This document shows positions 43,954 through 54,234 of a stretch of DNA of 64,000 nt, piece after piece. Source of the DNA: Symsagittifera roscoffensis (Eukaryota; Xenacoelomorpha; Acoela; Convolutidae); assembly GCF_963678635.1 (NCBI RefSeq), contig NC_087068.1, positions 24,244,697-24,308,696 of the forward strand, read 5' to 3'. The number at the start of each line of letters is the position of its first letter. Within the stretch, counting starts at the first letter, position 1. The position numbers and the translations under genes are program-made. The notes beneath the pieces were generated by a model. That model did no database searches and was not told where the DNA came from. It saw nothing but the letters and a program-made list of their open reading frames with translations.

Positions 43954-45062
43954 TTATTTATTCTTCTGCACGTCTATTATACGAGACACTTTCTTCGCTG
44001 GCATTTTTCGTACTTTCCTCTCTGGGATTCTCGAGCTCCCCATGAGTGGTGTCACGTTACTTATCCCTTGTCTGATCACGGTCTGGGAGAGTTGTACTCT
44101 GCCCGTATCGTCAATCGTTCCATAGGGTGCAGTCACCCCGGAACCTGGCGCATTCTTGTTAGCGACCAGTCGTCCCGCTGTCTCTATCAGTTTCCTCACT
44201 GTCTGTTCTACGACGGGGTCACCCAAGGTGTCACTAGAATCCGGGATCGTTACTCGATTTGTCTCTGCCTCTGCTGGAAGCTGTGTCTCCGTTGTTTGAC
44301 TCATCTCTCGAGGTGTCAAGAGCTCCATCGGGGACTGCCCACGAGGAATATCCCTTGCAGGTATCACTTTCTCCACGGCCTTTGTCAACGCCACCTGCTC
44401 CGATCGCTCTTTGTATTCCTGCCTTAAGCGCTCGATCTCTTGACCCTGCTTTTTGCTGCAGTCTTCAAACAACTTTCTCCACATGTCCCGATCTTCCTCC
44501 ATCTGGAGCAAGCTTCTGGTCATCTCGTCCAGCTCCTTCTTCGTACTTCTCAGCTGATCGTTCATCTCGTCCAGATCTTGTATGGTTTGGTTCGTCTGAA
44601 CCTTCTGTGTTACTTTCGCCCTTTTTGGTGGCACAGCTGCTCTCAGTGGTGAACCAGACGAGGTCGCCTCGCTGTTCATCTCCTGATGCATTCTCGTCAA
44701 CCCAGGTTTAGGCTTAGAGGGCATTGGCATCTCACCTGGTTGGTAAGTCCTAGAACTTCCCAATCCAGGCTCATTCGCCAAGTCACTCCCTGAGAGAGCC
44801 CCGTTTCTCCACCTCATCACTCTCATGTTCGGGCGGTCTAGTACTCCTCTTTCTCCATATGCTGCCATCAACAGGACTTCCGTGGGGCGGTCCCCACGGT
44901 TGTCGTGCCCCAAGATGTTGATCAGGGCGGTCAGCAACATGACCACCTCTGGGTCCTCCAGGCGAAGTCTCGTTCGATCAGCCGACGATAGATCGCATCT
45001 ACCATCGGTCCTACATATGCCTCTGCCAGGTCCATCAATTCATCCAGGTTAAAGTTATCCAT
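43954..45062 (-). CDS. ORF2 N-terminal coiled-coil part, Element B
   Basis: I place the original start at ATG 45062 (MDNFNLDELMDLAEAY), because IYRRLIERDF just behind it matches Element A. A frameshift near 44960 moves the reading into the frame that opens at 44946 (MVMLLTALINIL, 330 codons). It then has a Pro/Arg-rich segment, a coiled coil (IQDLDEMNDQLRSTKKELDEM to RLRQEYKERSEQ) and a basic stretch (RKVRKMPAKK). It ends at a TAA (43954-43956) where Element C reads through into the SGNH domain. The role may be oligomerisation, by inference. Confidence 0.7.
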
Positions 45063-45461
45063 TCTATTCTTTTCAAGTTTGATTTGATTCGATTCGATAT
45101 CTGACTCAAGTGAGTAATTTAAATGATCAATCAGGATCTAGAAAAGAAATCACGAATATCACACTTATCTGTTTCACCTTACATATATCGTTAAAATTTG
45201 CTTAAAAACAGTTCAGATAAAAAGATATTTATCCTAAAATTTATTAAAATCAATTGGTTTCTAAAGTTTTGGAATTCGACCTAAGATTGGACAGTCCAAA
45301 CTTTGGATCTATTCCCAAGAACGTCATTTAGTTGTTCATGGTCACTAACCCCTACTTACCCATGATCTTAATAACCTAACACATAACATAACATAACATA
45401 ACACACATATCACCTATTACATACAATTTAGTCTTTGGCCTAAACCTCTCTCGCACATCAC
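45063..45461 (-). other. Pol-ORF2 spacer, Element B
   Basis: About 400 bp, A+T-rich, with an (ACATA)n run at 45381-45404. It parallels the 450-bp spacer of Element A, but the sequences do not resemble each other. No promoter or splice site can be assigned. Confidence 0.6.
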
Positions 45462-46271
45462 TCAGCTTATACTTAAGTAATATTTCTTATGTAGATAGAC
45501 TTGTATGTCCTTCACGTCCATTTCGACAAGGAAGTCCCTCAGCCTCGTCAAAGACAAGACTAGGTTCTCTGGGTCCACGTGCTGCTTCTCCGTCGCCCTC
45601 GTTACCAAGAAGCACAAGTATTTTCCCGGTATCTGCGACGCCGCCGGAGGTAAGGCTGCTACGCCCCCTATCCCTGGTCTTTGCTTCCAAAGGAATTCCA
45701 CGTTTTTGTATTCTCTCTTAAAATCTGCCGCTAACGCTGTCCTAAAACTCATGTCTGCTACGATTGCTATCGCACATGTTCTGTTTGTGAGTATGAAATC
45801 ACTGTCTGTTAGTATTATGTTACTTGAATATTCATTTGGTAAGTTAAAATATGACTCAAATACCCTGCCTATGTCAGGTTTCTTAGGTTCTTCGCCTGTC
45901 TCTGCTTCTAAGTCTCCTGTTTCTCTCGCTATTCTCAATTTTTTTATTATCAAGTTTTCAGTGTGGGTAAGTCCTACCCCCACTCCCCGTACAAAAATAT
46001 GCATCGACGTCCCCGTCGATCGCATACCGGTTATCAAGTCAAGGTTAGAAGCTGGAATGAGTAGCCGTCCTTCCTGGGCAGCCCAGGAAGGATCATCTCG
46101 TTCAGTCTTGATGTATTTCATGCTTTCTCGATCTACGTCTTGAATCGTGACGCTGGTCTCCTCTGGATCCGAGGTTGTTTCATTCAGCCACTCTAAGACA
46201 CGCAGGTTCGTCAGGACTTGTTCATATGACTGCTGTTGCTCATCGTCTAATTCTACCTCGGGTTTCGACTA
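45462..46271 (-). CDS. Pol C-terminal macrodomain-like region, Element B
   Basis: Open from behind the TAG at 46269-46271; the first ATG is at 46121, but upstream in-frame codons (EVELDDEQQQSYEQVLTNL) look like real Pol sequence. The C-terminal half shows NRTCAIAIVADMSFRTALA, KQRPGIGGVAALPPA, GKYLCFLVTRATEKQ and LVLSLTRLRDFL. This order resembles TARG1/OARD1-type macrodomains: the C-x-A-x-A-D strand, the Gly loop, a Y-hydrophobic-L-V-T strand and the ENL…SL helix. Compared with Element A, about 30 codons after KDI, including the SMP strand, are deleted before LHKKYYLSIS. It is placed behind integrase and likely cleaved from Pol. Confidence 0.55.
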
Positions 46272-47053
46272 GTCGTCAACCCACTCATCGTTGTGATCAT
46301 CAACTATGTCAATGTCTTGTGACACAGTTATCTCCTCTAAACCCACTACTTCCTCCACTATTTTCTTTAGATCTATCCTATTCACTACAAAGTCGTCACC
46401 GTAAGGATTATATTTCTTTCTTGGTCTCATCCCGTCCTTCTGACGAGTCTGTATGGTGAACGGAAGATCCGGTTCCAAGTTCTTGGGAACCTCCATCTGT
46501 TCGGGATCCTGCCAATCTTCCTCTGCGTAGGGTAAGGTTTCATCGTCCGCTTCGATCTGTTCGTTTGGATCCAGGTCCAGCGGTGTATCCGTACCTTCCT
46601 CTACGACTTCGTTTCCATCGTTCTTCTCCCTGGTGCCTTTTTCGTTGACCTCACAAGCAGGATTCATCATTAGATAATCCCCTTCTTCCATGTCTGCAGG
46701 TATACACCAGTCTTCGGGATTGTGTCGATGGATTGTGTGGCTTGATGTTCTCGTAGTGGGCGGCTCGGCCAGTACTCAGTCTATAAAAGCGTCCCTCCTG
46801 ATGCACCTCTGTAATCATGAAGGGTCCCCTCCATTTTTTCAGGAGCTTTTTTTGTCCCTTTCGGTGGAATAACGTTCTGGAATACCCATACGTAGTCTCC
46901 CACCGAGTAAGCCTTTGCACCAGCTGCTTTCTTGTCGAATCTTTTCCTCTGCCTTGCATGTGCCTGCTGAGTATTTCGTCTACACAAATCGTTCAACTCC
47001 TGTTGGCGTCTGATCACATCCCTCACGTAGACCTGTGGGGACGTTTTCTTTCC
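46272..47053 (-). pseudogene. pol: Integrase C-terminal GPF/Y module and acidic tail, Element B
   Basis: Behind the TAG that closes the main Pol frame, integrase continues (VIRRQQELNDLCRRN, VGDYVWVFQNVIPPKG). It shifts frame near 46880 into LLKKWRGPFMITEVHQ and YRLSTGRAAHYENIKPH, the GPF/Y module of Ty3/gypsy integrases. A second shift near 46690 leads to an acidic tail with KDGMRPRKKYNPYGDD. A TAG at 46269 then separates it from the macrodomain. In Element A this whole stretch is deleted. Confidence 0.8.
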
Positions 47054-50000
47054 CTAATATTCTGGGTAGAAGAAGGTTAAGGGTAAAGACTTTTCGTGTC
47101 CAGTTAGCATCATGTGTGGACTGACTCCAGTGGTGGAGTGTTGCGTGCTGTTATATGCTCCCATCACTTGTGGAAGGTATCTGTCCCAATCGGTCATGTA
47201 CCTGGAACAATATACTCTCAGCATCGACACTAACGTCCTGTTCTGTCTTTCCAATAAGCCATTCGTCTGAGGGTGGTATGTCGTGGAGTGAGCCTGAGCA
47301 ACCTGTGAGCGTCTCATAAGCTCTTTCGTAAGCTCTTCTACGAAATCTGTTCCATTATCCGATTGAAACGTCATCGGACAACCATGTCTTGCTATCCACG
47401 TATTGATCAGGTGGTCGCATGTCTCTTCCGCCGAGGCAGTTATGCAGGGCACGGCCTCTGCATACTTCGTGAAATGATCTATCATGACCAGCACCTGATT
47501 ATAACCATTGTCTGTCATGCATATCTTTTGGTGATCTATTTGCACCACCTCGTTGAATTCAGACGATTCGATCGATTGTAAAGGAAATCGCAACTTCCTT
47601 GGATCCTTGACCTGTTGGCATGACAGACATGCTGTTACCCATTTCTCACATGCCTTTTTCATCCCAGGCCACTCAAAGCGCTTCAAGATCCTCTGATATA
47701 CTTTGTCGATCCCCTGATGGCCCATCTGATCATGTGACCTGAATAACAGTTCTGTCTGATAGAGTTGCGGTAACACTATCGCGTTATACTTGTATAGGAC
47801 TCTGTCTTCCTCCCTTCTTTTGCAAGCCACAATCCCATCCTTGTTCAAATATAACCTCCCTTCCTTTTGCATGAAGTATTGTCTCAGGATGCGATAACTA
47901 TCTTCCTCGAGGTCCCCTCTATCCGGAGAACCATTCTCAATCCACCTTTTCAGGTTGCTTGTCATGCGATCATTTCTCTGCGCCCTTAGAAGGTCCGAGA
48001 GTCTGTATCTCGCCTTCAAGTACGTCCTCATGACCCTCATCTGACTATTCAGCTCGTTGGGCTGATGTGTGTCTTCTTCCATCTTAACGCACCAAATCTT
48101 CGCCAACGGTTGTGTTTCTTGTTCAAACGGCTGAAGATCAGTCCTGACTACCTCTTTCTGTGGCAACAGGCTTATCGAACGTTTCGATACCGCTATCGTT
48201 TCTAAGTCATCCGCTGCGTTGTCAAAGACTCTTTCGCTTGGTATAAGGTAGCGATCACTGTCAGGATCCTGATACACCTCTCTTTCCAGGTCCCTTGCCC
48301 GAGTTTCCACTAGTAGCGTGTGTATCGCTAGTTCTGACAGTTCTGATCCCGAACTCGAGTTCCTGTCTGAATAGGTGTCCATTCCTGAGTTTCGGGAATC
48401 ATCATCCGTCGAAGAGGTTGTGCTGGAGACTGCACGCTCCTCCAGATCATGTCTGTGCCTTCTTCGCATCCATCTGAACTCCCCTGACAAAACCTTGTTC
48501 TCTAGGTCCTGTTTCTCATCAGGAACTTTCTCGTCTATCTCAGACTCCCCGGACAAATTTTCTTGTCCCGGGTGTCGATCTTGTGATCGCTGGTTCTTTT
48601 CATCATTCGTCTCCCCGGACAAATAGTCTTGCAGCCTATTTTGTTCTACCTTTTTACCTTCCTTATCCTGGTCCACGAAGGTGACGGTTTTCTTTCGCTT
48701 GCTGCTCCCCTGTTCTTTCTGTCCGTAAGAAGTACTGGTTAAAATCTCTTGGGGTATTGAGAATACTAGTTGCTGAACTATTGTCCTACAATCCCTCTCG
48801 CTCTCTTCGTGCTGTCGTCTGGACGGCATGATCTTCACTTTCTCACTGAATGTTAACGATGCCACTGCAGCTGTCCACTCGGGGTCATCTCTGGTCACTT
48901 CTCTTTCTAACAATCCACCCAGCATCCGCATCACTTGCAGTGTGACTTGCACCGTTTTATCCAATAATGAGAGGCTGTTTATGTTCATGCGAGAGAGTTC
49001 TTGCTGGACCAGGTTCGAGCGCAGCAACAGATCCAAGGGGACCGGGTCTTCCTTGGATAGGATCTTTATTTCGGCTGCTTTCTCTACAGGTAACTCAGGG
49101 TGCCCTGGAATTGGATGTCCAGACTTATCCAACCATCTCGTTAAGGGAAGCGCTTCATAAGTTTCTTTGTCCAGAAACGAGAATCCCTCCTTTATTTCCG
49201 CCTGATTGGCCTGCTTCTGCTCCAATCTTTCATAAAACTCAGTTTTCTTGCTGAGGCTGTCACCATTCTGGTGTTTATCACGCATCCTATGTTCGATTAT
49301 CATATGGTAGCCATCCAATCTTACTATCCATCTACCAATATAACTCTGATCCATCGAGTAGGTTTTCAACCAGGATAACGCTCTGTTGTCCACGCGTAAC
49401 TTGAAGGGAGCGCTCCCCAAGTATGCACGGTACTTTTCCACGAAGGTGACTACTGCAAACATTTCTGCTTTTGGTGCGCCATATTTCATCTCTGTGTCAC
49501 TCAAGACTTTGCTGCCGTATGCAATGGGACGGAGAACTGTTCTTCCGTTCCATTCTTGCTCTTGATGCAAGATTCCTGAGATGGCCACCACCGATGCGTC
49601 TGTGTCGAGAACATACATGCCCTTTTCTGTAGGCATGCCTAGCACTGGCGCTTCGCACAGTTCCCGCTTTATGTTCTCGAAAGCAACTTGTGCCTCATCG
49701 TTCCATTCGAACTTCTTCCCTTTGTTGCGCATCAGCTTCTGCATCGGATACACCTTGTCCGCATATCGTTTAATGAATTCTCGGTAGTAATTGGCAAACC
49801 CTAGGAAGCTCATGAGCTGTGTGTCCGTTCTGGGAGCTTTCCATGTCAACACTGCTTCCACTGCTTCCGGGTCCGGCCTCACACCATGCCTATCCACCAT
49901 TCGTCCTAGGTACTTCATCGAGTCCCTAAGGATTTCACATTTCGATGGTTTGCATTTTAATCCTGCTCTTTTCATGCATCCAAAGACCTCATCGAGCCTA

Positions 50001-52600
50001 TCAATGTGGTCTTCCAGGGTCGGTGTCGCTATGACTACGTCATCCACGTAACACATCACGAGATTCCCGTACTTCTTGGTCACTTTCGTCAAAGCCTGAG
50101 CCATCAGTCTTTGAAAAGTGGCCGTTGCATTGCACAAGCCGAAGGGCATCCTCTTCCACTGGTACAATCCCAATTCGCACGCGAATCCGGTCTTTTCTCT
50201 GTCCTTCTTTCGCAGAGGGACCTGCCAGAAGGCAGAACCTAAGTCCAATGTGGTGAAGAACTTGGCATCACCAAGTTTAGATAGGCTCTCATCTTTTCGC
50301 GGTATCGGGTACGCATCTTTTATCGTTACCGCGTTCAAGTAACGAAAGTCGCAACAAAATCTAAGCTGCCCCCCTTTCTTTTTCGCCATTACTACTCCGC
50401 AAGCCCATGGCGATTTCGAGGGTTCTATCATGTCGTATTCAAGCAACATTTCTATTTCGGCTCGGCACGCTTCCGATTTATGTGGCGTCATTCGCCTTGC
50501 ACCTTCCCTGTGGGGAACGGCGCCCTCTTCTAGTTCGATTTCGTGTTCGACGAAATTACAGTAACCGATATCCGTTTTATGTTTTGAAAGTACATCTGCG
50601 TTCCGATTTAGGAGTTCCCGCAATTTTTCGAAATCTCCCTCACCTATTTTCCCTTTTAAATGTTCTATCTCTGGCAAAACTGGTTTGTCAGATTCTAATT
50701 CATATGACGAGGGGCGTTCCGGAAAATTCGAGCAGCTTGATAACCCGTCGTCCATTTCGGATTTCATTGAAAACAATTTATGAATAGATTTTAATTCATT
50801 AATTCTCTTTAAAATTTTATCTTTCTTGGCATGATAAGAACAGTCTTTCACACTATATTTCTTCAAGTTTTGTGTCTCCTCATTGTCGGTCCTCATCGGC
50901 AAAGCGTAGCCAAGCTTCTTTCCACGCTGGATTGAAACCGTGGTGTCCAGTGTGTTCAACAACACACTGACACACAGTCCGTTTCGCGTTACCGAGAAGA
51001 TCCGGCCTAAAATCACCGAACTCTGACTATTTGGATTCGGTACTAAGCAAACCTGTTTACTATCACTTAACGAATTCAAATTTCTCATTCTAAAAATTGC
51101 TACCACAGCCTGTCCTGGTTGTAATTTTACTTTTCTATCCAAAAAAATTGGTACCTTGTTTTCGTCTGTTATTATCCTATTAATTGGTTTCTTAACATAC
51201 TTCCGGTCCGGGTTTCTAATCCGTATCAGACCGTTGTTCAAGTCAATCATCACGTCAAAATTCCTGACAAAATCTCTGCCCAAGATGAATTGGACGGCGT
51301 CGTCCAGATTCTCTACCACCAGGAAGCTCATCCAAAGATCCCGTCCCCCCATGTGGAGGACCGTTATTGGTGTTCTTCCGGCCACGTAGATAGCTCCTCG
51401 ATTGGCGACAGCCAGTCGGAGATTCGTAGGAATCAGATCTTCCCGCGTGAAGCCCATCTTTTCCCAGGTTTTTATCGGCATCACACTCACTACCGCCCCT
51501 GTGTTCAGAAGCCCTGTGACTCCGATTTTTATTCCGTTGGTGTCGAGCAGATGTGCTGTCACATCTGCTTCATATCCAATGTGTACTGCGTCTTGCTCCA
51601 TCATGGCGTCATGGCCTATCCTGCGGACCTTTAGTTCCTCTTCTCCCAAATAGATCTGCCCCATTTGGTCATCATCTGTTGTTACATAAGTCCTGGTGTA
51701 GATACTGATTCCATCCACGTTCAGCATTACTTGATACGGCCCATAGACCTCTAGGTAGCGTCCATGAAGTTTCTTCATGCGAGGGCCACCCGTCGTTAGT
51801 AGTGCTCGCACAGCTCTCGACTCGGTGCGTGGCTCCACCTGTCTCAGATAATCTGCATATGTGTCCAAATGCATCAAAGTGAACTCGGATGGTTCACTCA
51901 GATTTCTGATCACCTGATGTCCAGCCACAGAGATTATCGACTGTATCTTGCTTCCTTGCGGCATCATGCCAAACCTCTTACCGGAGATCACTTTAAGTTT
52001 CATGTTTAAACTGCTTGGTGCTTTCGTTTCTTCAAGCTCCGTTGCTTCGAAGGTATTCAGTTGCTCCTGAAGCTTTTCATTTTCCAGTTCAAGTTTCACT
52101 TTTTGTTCGATCTCTTTCGTCACGAATTCCTGTTGTACTCTATTTAGAGCATCCCTTGCGGCTGCCTTATAATCGATCTTGAAGTCCTCAGACGCAGTTG
52201 CCGGTTCCGGCTCACGTGTCTCCCCTGTTACCGCTTGCATTTTCTTTGCCGCCAGCTCTTGAGGTTTATCCTTTCTGCGTGCCTCCGCTTCACTCAAAAG
52301 TCGAGCCTTGCTGGCTTTCACTCCTGACAAAGCTTCTTCATGTCTTGGATGCTTGATGTCTGCCACTGCATCCCAGAATTGCGGACAATCTGATTTAAAA
52401 TGACCTTCCAAGTTGCAAAAGAAACATCTCGGGCCGAATTTCGCAATTACTCCTCTCATGAAATCCTCATGGTCCAACTCTGACGCATCTTCGTCCTCGA
52501 GGCTAAAGCCTATTGCTTTCATGCCTTGTTTGTAGGCTGGGCATGCTGACACATGATGGTCCGTTGAACTGCAATTAGCACAAGAGCGTCTCTTGTCCAT
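47054..52600 (-). CDS. pol: Pol (nucleocapsid-PR-RT-RNase H-integrase), Element B, 1,848 codons
   Basis: Starts inside a longer frame at MDKRRS. Residues 7-20 and 59-72 are two CX2CX4HX4C knuckles. The retropepsin site near residue 363 reads GLLNTGAVVSVMP, with Asn instead of the catalytic Asp; ILGRDFVRNFDV follows. RT has FCCDFRYLNAVTIKDAYPIP, TLDLGSAFWQVPL and CYVDDVV (~852). RNase H has YVLDTDAS (~1002), RVDNRAL and DKHQNGDSLS. An acidic linker with three LSGE motifs precedes the integrase: HDQMGH…CLSCQQ (~1622-1660), then QIDHQK, QSDNGT and LLERQNR, a D,D(35)E core by direct count. The frame ends at TAG after FFYPEY, where Element A has Glu. The NTG change should disable the protease. Confidence 0.95.
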   Translation of the reverse strand: MDKRRSCANCSSTDHHVSACPAYKQGMKAIGFSLEDEDASELDHEDFMRGVIAKFGPRCFFCNLEGHFKSDCPQFWDAVADIKHPRHEEALSGVKASKARLLSEAEARRKDKPQELAAKKMQAVTGETREPEPATASEDFKIDYKAAARDALNRVQQEFVTKEIEQKVKLELENEKLQEQLNTFEATELEETKAPSSLNMKLKVISGKRFGMMPQGSKIQSIISVAGHQVIRNLSEPSEFTLMHLDTYADYLRQVEPRTESRAVRALLTTGGPRMKKLHGRYLEVYGPYQVMLNVDGISIYTRTYVTTDDDQMGQIYLGEEELKVRRIGHDAMMEQDAVHIGYEADVTAHLLDTNGIKIGVTGLLNTGAVVSVMPIKTWEKMGFTREDLIPTNLRLAVANRGAIYVAGRTPITVLHMGGRDLWMSFLVVENLDDAVQFILGRDFVRNFDVMIDLNNGLIRIRNPDRKYVKKPINRIITDENKVPIFLDRKVKLQPGQAVVAIFRMRNLNSLSDSKQVCLVPNPNSQSSVILGRIFSVTRNGLCVSVLLNTLDTTVSIQRGKKLGYALPMRTDNEETQNLKKYSVKDCSYHAKKDKILKRINELKSIHKLFSMKSEMDDGLSSCSNFPERPSSYELESDKPVLPEIEHLKGKIGEGDFEKLRELLNRNADVLSKHKTDIGYCNFVEHEIELEEGAVPHREGARRMTPHKSEACRAEIEMLLEYDMIEPSKSPWACGVVMAKKKGGQLRFCCDFRYLNAVTIKDAYPIPRKDESLSKLGDAKFFTTLDLGSAFWQVPLRKKDREKTGFACELGLYQWKRMPFGLCNATATFQRLMAQALTKVTKKYGNLVMCYVDDVVIATPTLEDHIDRLDEVFGCMKRAGLKCKPSKCEILRDSMKYLGRMVDRHGVRPDPEAVEAVLTWKAPRTDTQLMSFLGFANYYREFIKRYADKVYPMQKLMRNKGKKFEWNDEAQVAFENIKRELCEAPVLGMPTEKGMYVLDTDASVVAISGILHQEQEWNGRTVLRPIAYGSKVLSDTEMKYGAPKAEMFAVVTFVEKYRAYLGSAPFKLRVDNRALSWLKTYSMDQSYIGRWIVRLDGYHMIIEHRMRDKHQNGDSLSKKTEFYERLEQKQANQAEIKEGFSFLDKETYEALPLTRWLDKSGHPIPGHPELPVEKAAEIKILSKEDPVPLDLLLRSNLVQQELSRMNINSLSLLDKTVQVTLQVMRMLGGLLEREVTRDDPEWTAAVASLTFSEKVKIMPSRRQHEESERDCRTIVQQLVFSIPQEILTSTSYGQKEQGSSKRKKTVTFVDQDKEGKKVEQNRLQDYLSGETNDEKNQRSQDRHPGQENLSGESEIDEKVPDEKQDLENKVLSGEFRWMRRRHRHDLEERAVSSTTSSTDDDSRNSGMDTYSDRNSSSGSELSELAIHTLLVETRARDLEREVYQDPDSDRYLIPSERVFDNAADDLETIAVSKRSISLLPQKEVVRTDLQPFEQETQPLAKIWCVKMEEDTHQPNELNSQMRVMRTYLKARYRLSDLLRAQRNDRMTSNLKRWIENGSPDRGDLEEDSYRILRQYFMQKEGRLYLNKDGIVACKRREEDRVLYKYNAIVLPQLYQTELLFRSHDQMGHQGIDKVYQRILKRFEWPGMKKACEKWVTACLSCQQVKDPRKLRFPLQSIESSEFNEVVQIDHQKICMTDNGYNQVLVMIDHFTKYAEAVPCITASAEETCDHLINTWIARHGCPMTFQSDNGTDFVEELTKELMRRSQVAQAHSTTYHPQTNGLLERQNRTLVSMLRVYCSRYMTDWDRYLPQVMGAYNSTQHSTTGVSPHMMLTGHEKSLPLTFFYPEY
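48478..48488 (-). promoter_or_regulatory. Internal PPT-like site 3, Element B
   Basis: Minus strand GTCAGGGGAGT, one mismatch to the 3' tract, preceded by TTTT. It encodes the third LSGE of the linker. Confidence 0.35.
48544..48554 (-). promoter_or_regulatory. Internal PPT-like site 2, Element B
   Basis: Minus strand GTCCGGGGAGT, identical to the core of the 3' polypurine tract and preceded by AATTT, a U-box-like run of the kind found before some retroviral tracts. Confidence 0.5.
48611..48620 (-). promoter_or_regulatory. Internal PPT-like site 1, Element B
   Basis: Minus strand GTCCGGGGAG, the first of three in the pol linker, in the same place as the two in Element A (20379-20389, 20433-20443). 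Confidence 0.5.
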
Positions 52601-53302
52601 ATCATCCCTCGGTTTGTACCAATTGTTCCCTTGGTTTGCTGGTCCGTTGTTAAAATTTCAATAATTGTTCTTGTAATATCCAGATCTTGAAGGAGGTTTC
52701 AACAAAAGATACTCCTTTGATTTGAGCCTTAACTCCTCCGGTGTTGGCGCATTAGTTGATAGTGGTGTGTAATGCGTTGCTAGCATCGTACTAAGTTCAT
52801 CATTTTTCACACCATCGATGAATTTTGAGGCTACGGCCAGGTTCATCCTTCGGTTTGACTCAACCAGTTGGCTGCGTCTTCTCAGCATTTCCAAATCATC
52901 GAGAAACTTGTCTATGGTTTCATCCTCTCGTTGCCTCCGTTTCTCAAAGCGCATCATCGCCTGGTGCCCCTGCACCCCTGATCCGAAACGGTTTAACAAG
53001 ATTTCGAAGATTTTCTCAGCAGTGTCACGTTGATACTGTTTCTTGGCCATGACACAGTTCAGGGCTGTCCCTTCTAAGTTGCTGGTGAGCGCACTGCATT
53101 CCTGTCTCTCCGACAAGTCCTCTTCCTCGAAATGCAGCTTCATTACCTCTATCCAGGTATCAATACAGCCATCAGATTCGTCCTTGTAGCATCTTGGCTT
53201 CTTAAAGACTCTTCTGGACTTCTCACTGCGTTCATTGGTTCTAGATAACCTCGTCAGGAATGTCTCCAAAGACCTGTTCAGGGGTTCAAATGCTGTGGCC
53301 AT
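52601..53302 (-). pseudogene. gag: Gag capsid region, Element B
   Basis: From ATG 53302 to TGA 52658-52660, then in the same frame (WYKPRDD) into MDKRRS of the Pol frame. The capsid signature is complete: DGCIDTWIEVMKLHF, KIFEILLNRFGSG and FEKRRQREDETIDKFLDDLE. The TGA is the only interruption between capsid and nucleocapsid. It does not coincide with the stop in Element A copy 2, so it looks like a mutation rather than a programmed readthrough site. Confidence 0.85.
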
Positions 53303-53505
53303 GCCGTAGCATCCCTTGAGTGTCCCGCTTGAGTGTCCTCACACCTCGTAGAAGGCTCTGTGTGCGGTGCATCCCTGCAATCCGAATCACCGTGAGTGTT
53401 TCCCGCTTGGCCCACATGACTCCTCCTCGGGCTTGCATGCCCCCTGTTGCCGGAATCACTTCTCCCAGTCGCATGTGTGCCTTGCGTTGGTCGTTCATTA
53501 GAGGT

Positions 53506-54099
53506 CTATGTGTTCCCCGTTGAACTTGCTCTACTGTTCGGGCCCCATGCTCCATTACCCCTTGTGGCATAGCCTGATGAACTGCCCCTGCCTCTAGTGG
53601 ATCCATACGTCTTCCTCTTTTGATGTTCATTGAAGTTCACCCTCGGTTCCCTGCTGGGACCTCCCGAGTTCGGTTCTCCTTCTTTTGGTCCACTCTTGCT
53701 GCTTAGTAGCCCGTCCAACCTATCCATGATAGCCTGAGTTCGCCGCTCCATCATGGCGTCTATCTTTGTGTCAAGAGGCCCAAGAGACTGCTCTTGCTGA
53801 ATTCTTAACCTCTCCATGTCGTCTCTTAAGCGTAACTCTCGCTGTTCCGCCTCTCTGGTCATTCGCGACAAGTTCTTCGCCATATGCTCGTCCGTCCTTT
53901 CTTTCAAGCGTTTTTCGCTCCTGCCAACTTCTTGTCTATTGCGGTTTATTTCTTCCCGCAGACTTTCTCTTTCAATGTGAACTGCCCTTTCTAGTTCACT
54001 CATTCTTATTGACATCTGTTCATTTTGTTCTCCTAAACTGTCCACTATGTTGTTTAAGGCTTCTTCTAGTGCTGCCCCGTTATCCACGAGTGGCGTCAC
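53506..54099 (-). pseudogene. gag: Gag coiled-coil region, Element B
   Basis: A 197-codon open stretch with a long, highly charged coiled coil (MSELERAVHIERESLREEIN to RLRDDMERLRIQQEQ), then a Gly/Arg/Ser-rich end. It corresponds to the coil of Element A Gag. Frameshifts separate it from the N-terminal piece and, between 53506 and 53302, from the capsid. Confidence 0.7.
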
Positions 54100-54234
54100 T
54101 AGTGGCGGTGTAACCCTGTCGGTCCCAGGTAGCTTCGTGCTGGTCGAGATCCGGGCCTTGACTCTCTGTCTCGACGTCTTTTCATTATCTATTTCAGGAT
54201 CCGCTAACGCGTTGCCTAGCCCTCTGGTTCTACT

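Noticed and set aside
43843-44427. Plus-strand ORFs of 100-220 codons opposite ORF2 (also 61677-62339, 63065-63643)
   Set aside because: Shadows of the minus-strand coding sequence; no family motif.
36110-45062. ORF2 as an envelope gene, given its place behind pol
   Set aside because: No signal peptide, membrane anchor or fusion-peptide-like segment; the domains seen are intracellular types.
52658-52660. Programmed UGA readthrough between Gag and Pol
   Set aside because: The stop site is not conserved: Element A copy 2 has a TAG at another codon and copy 1 a frameshift.
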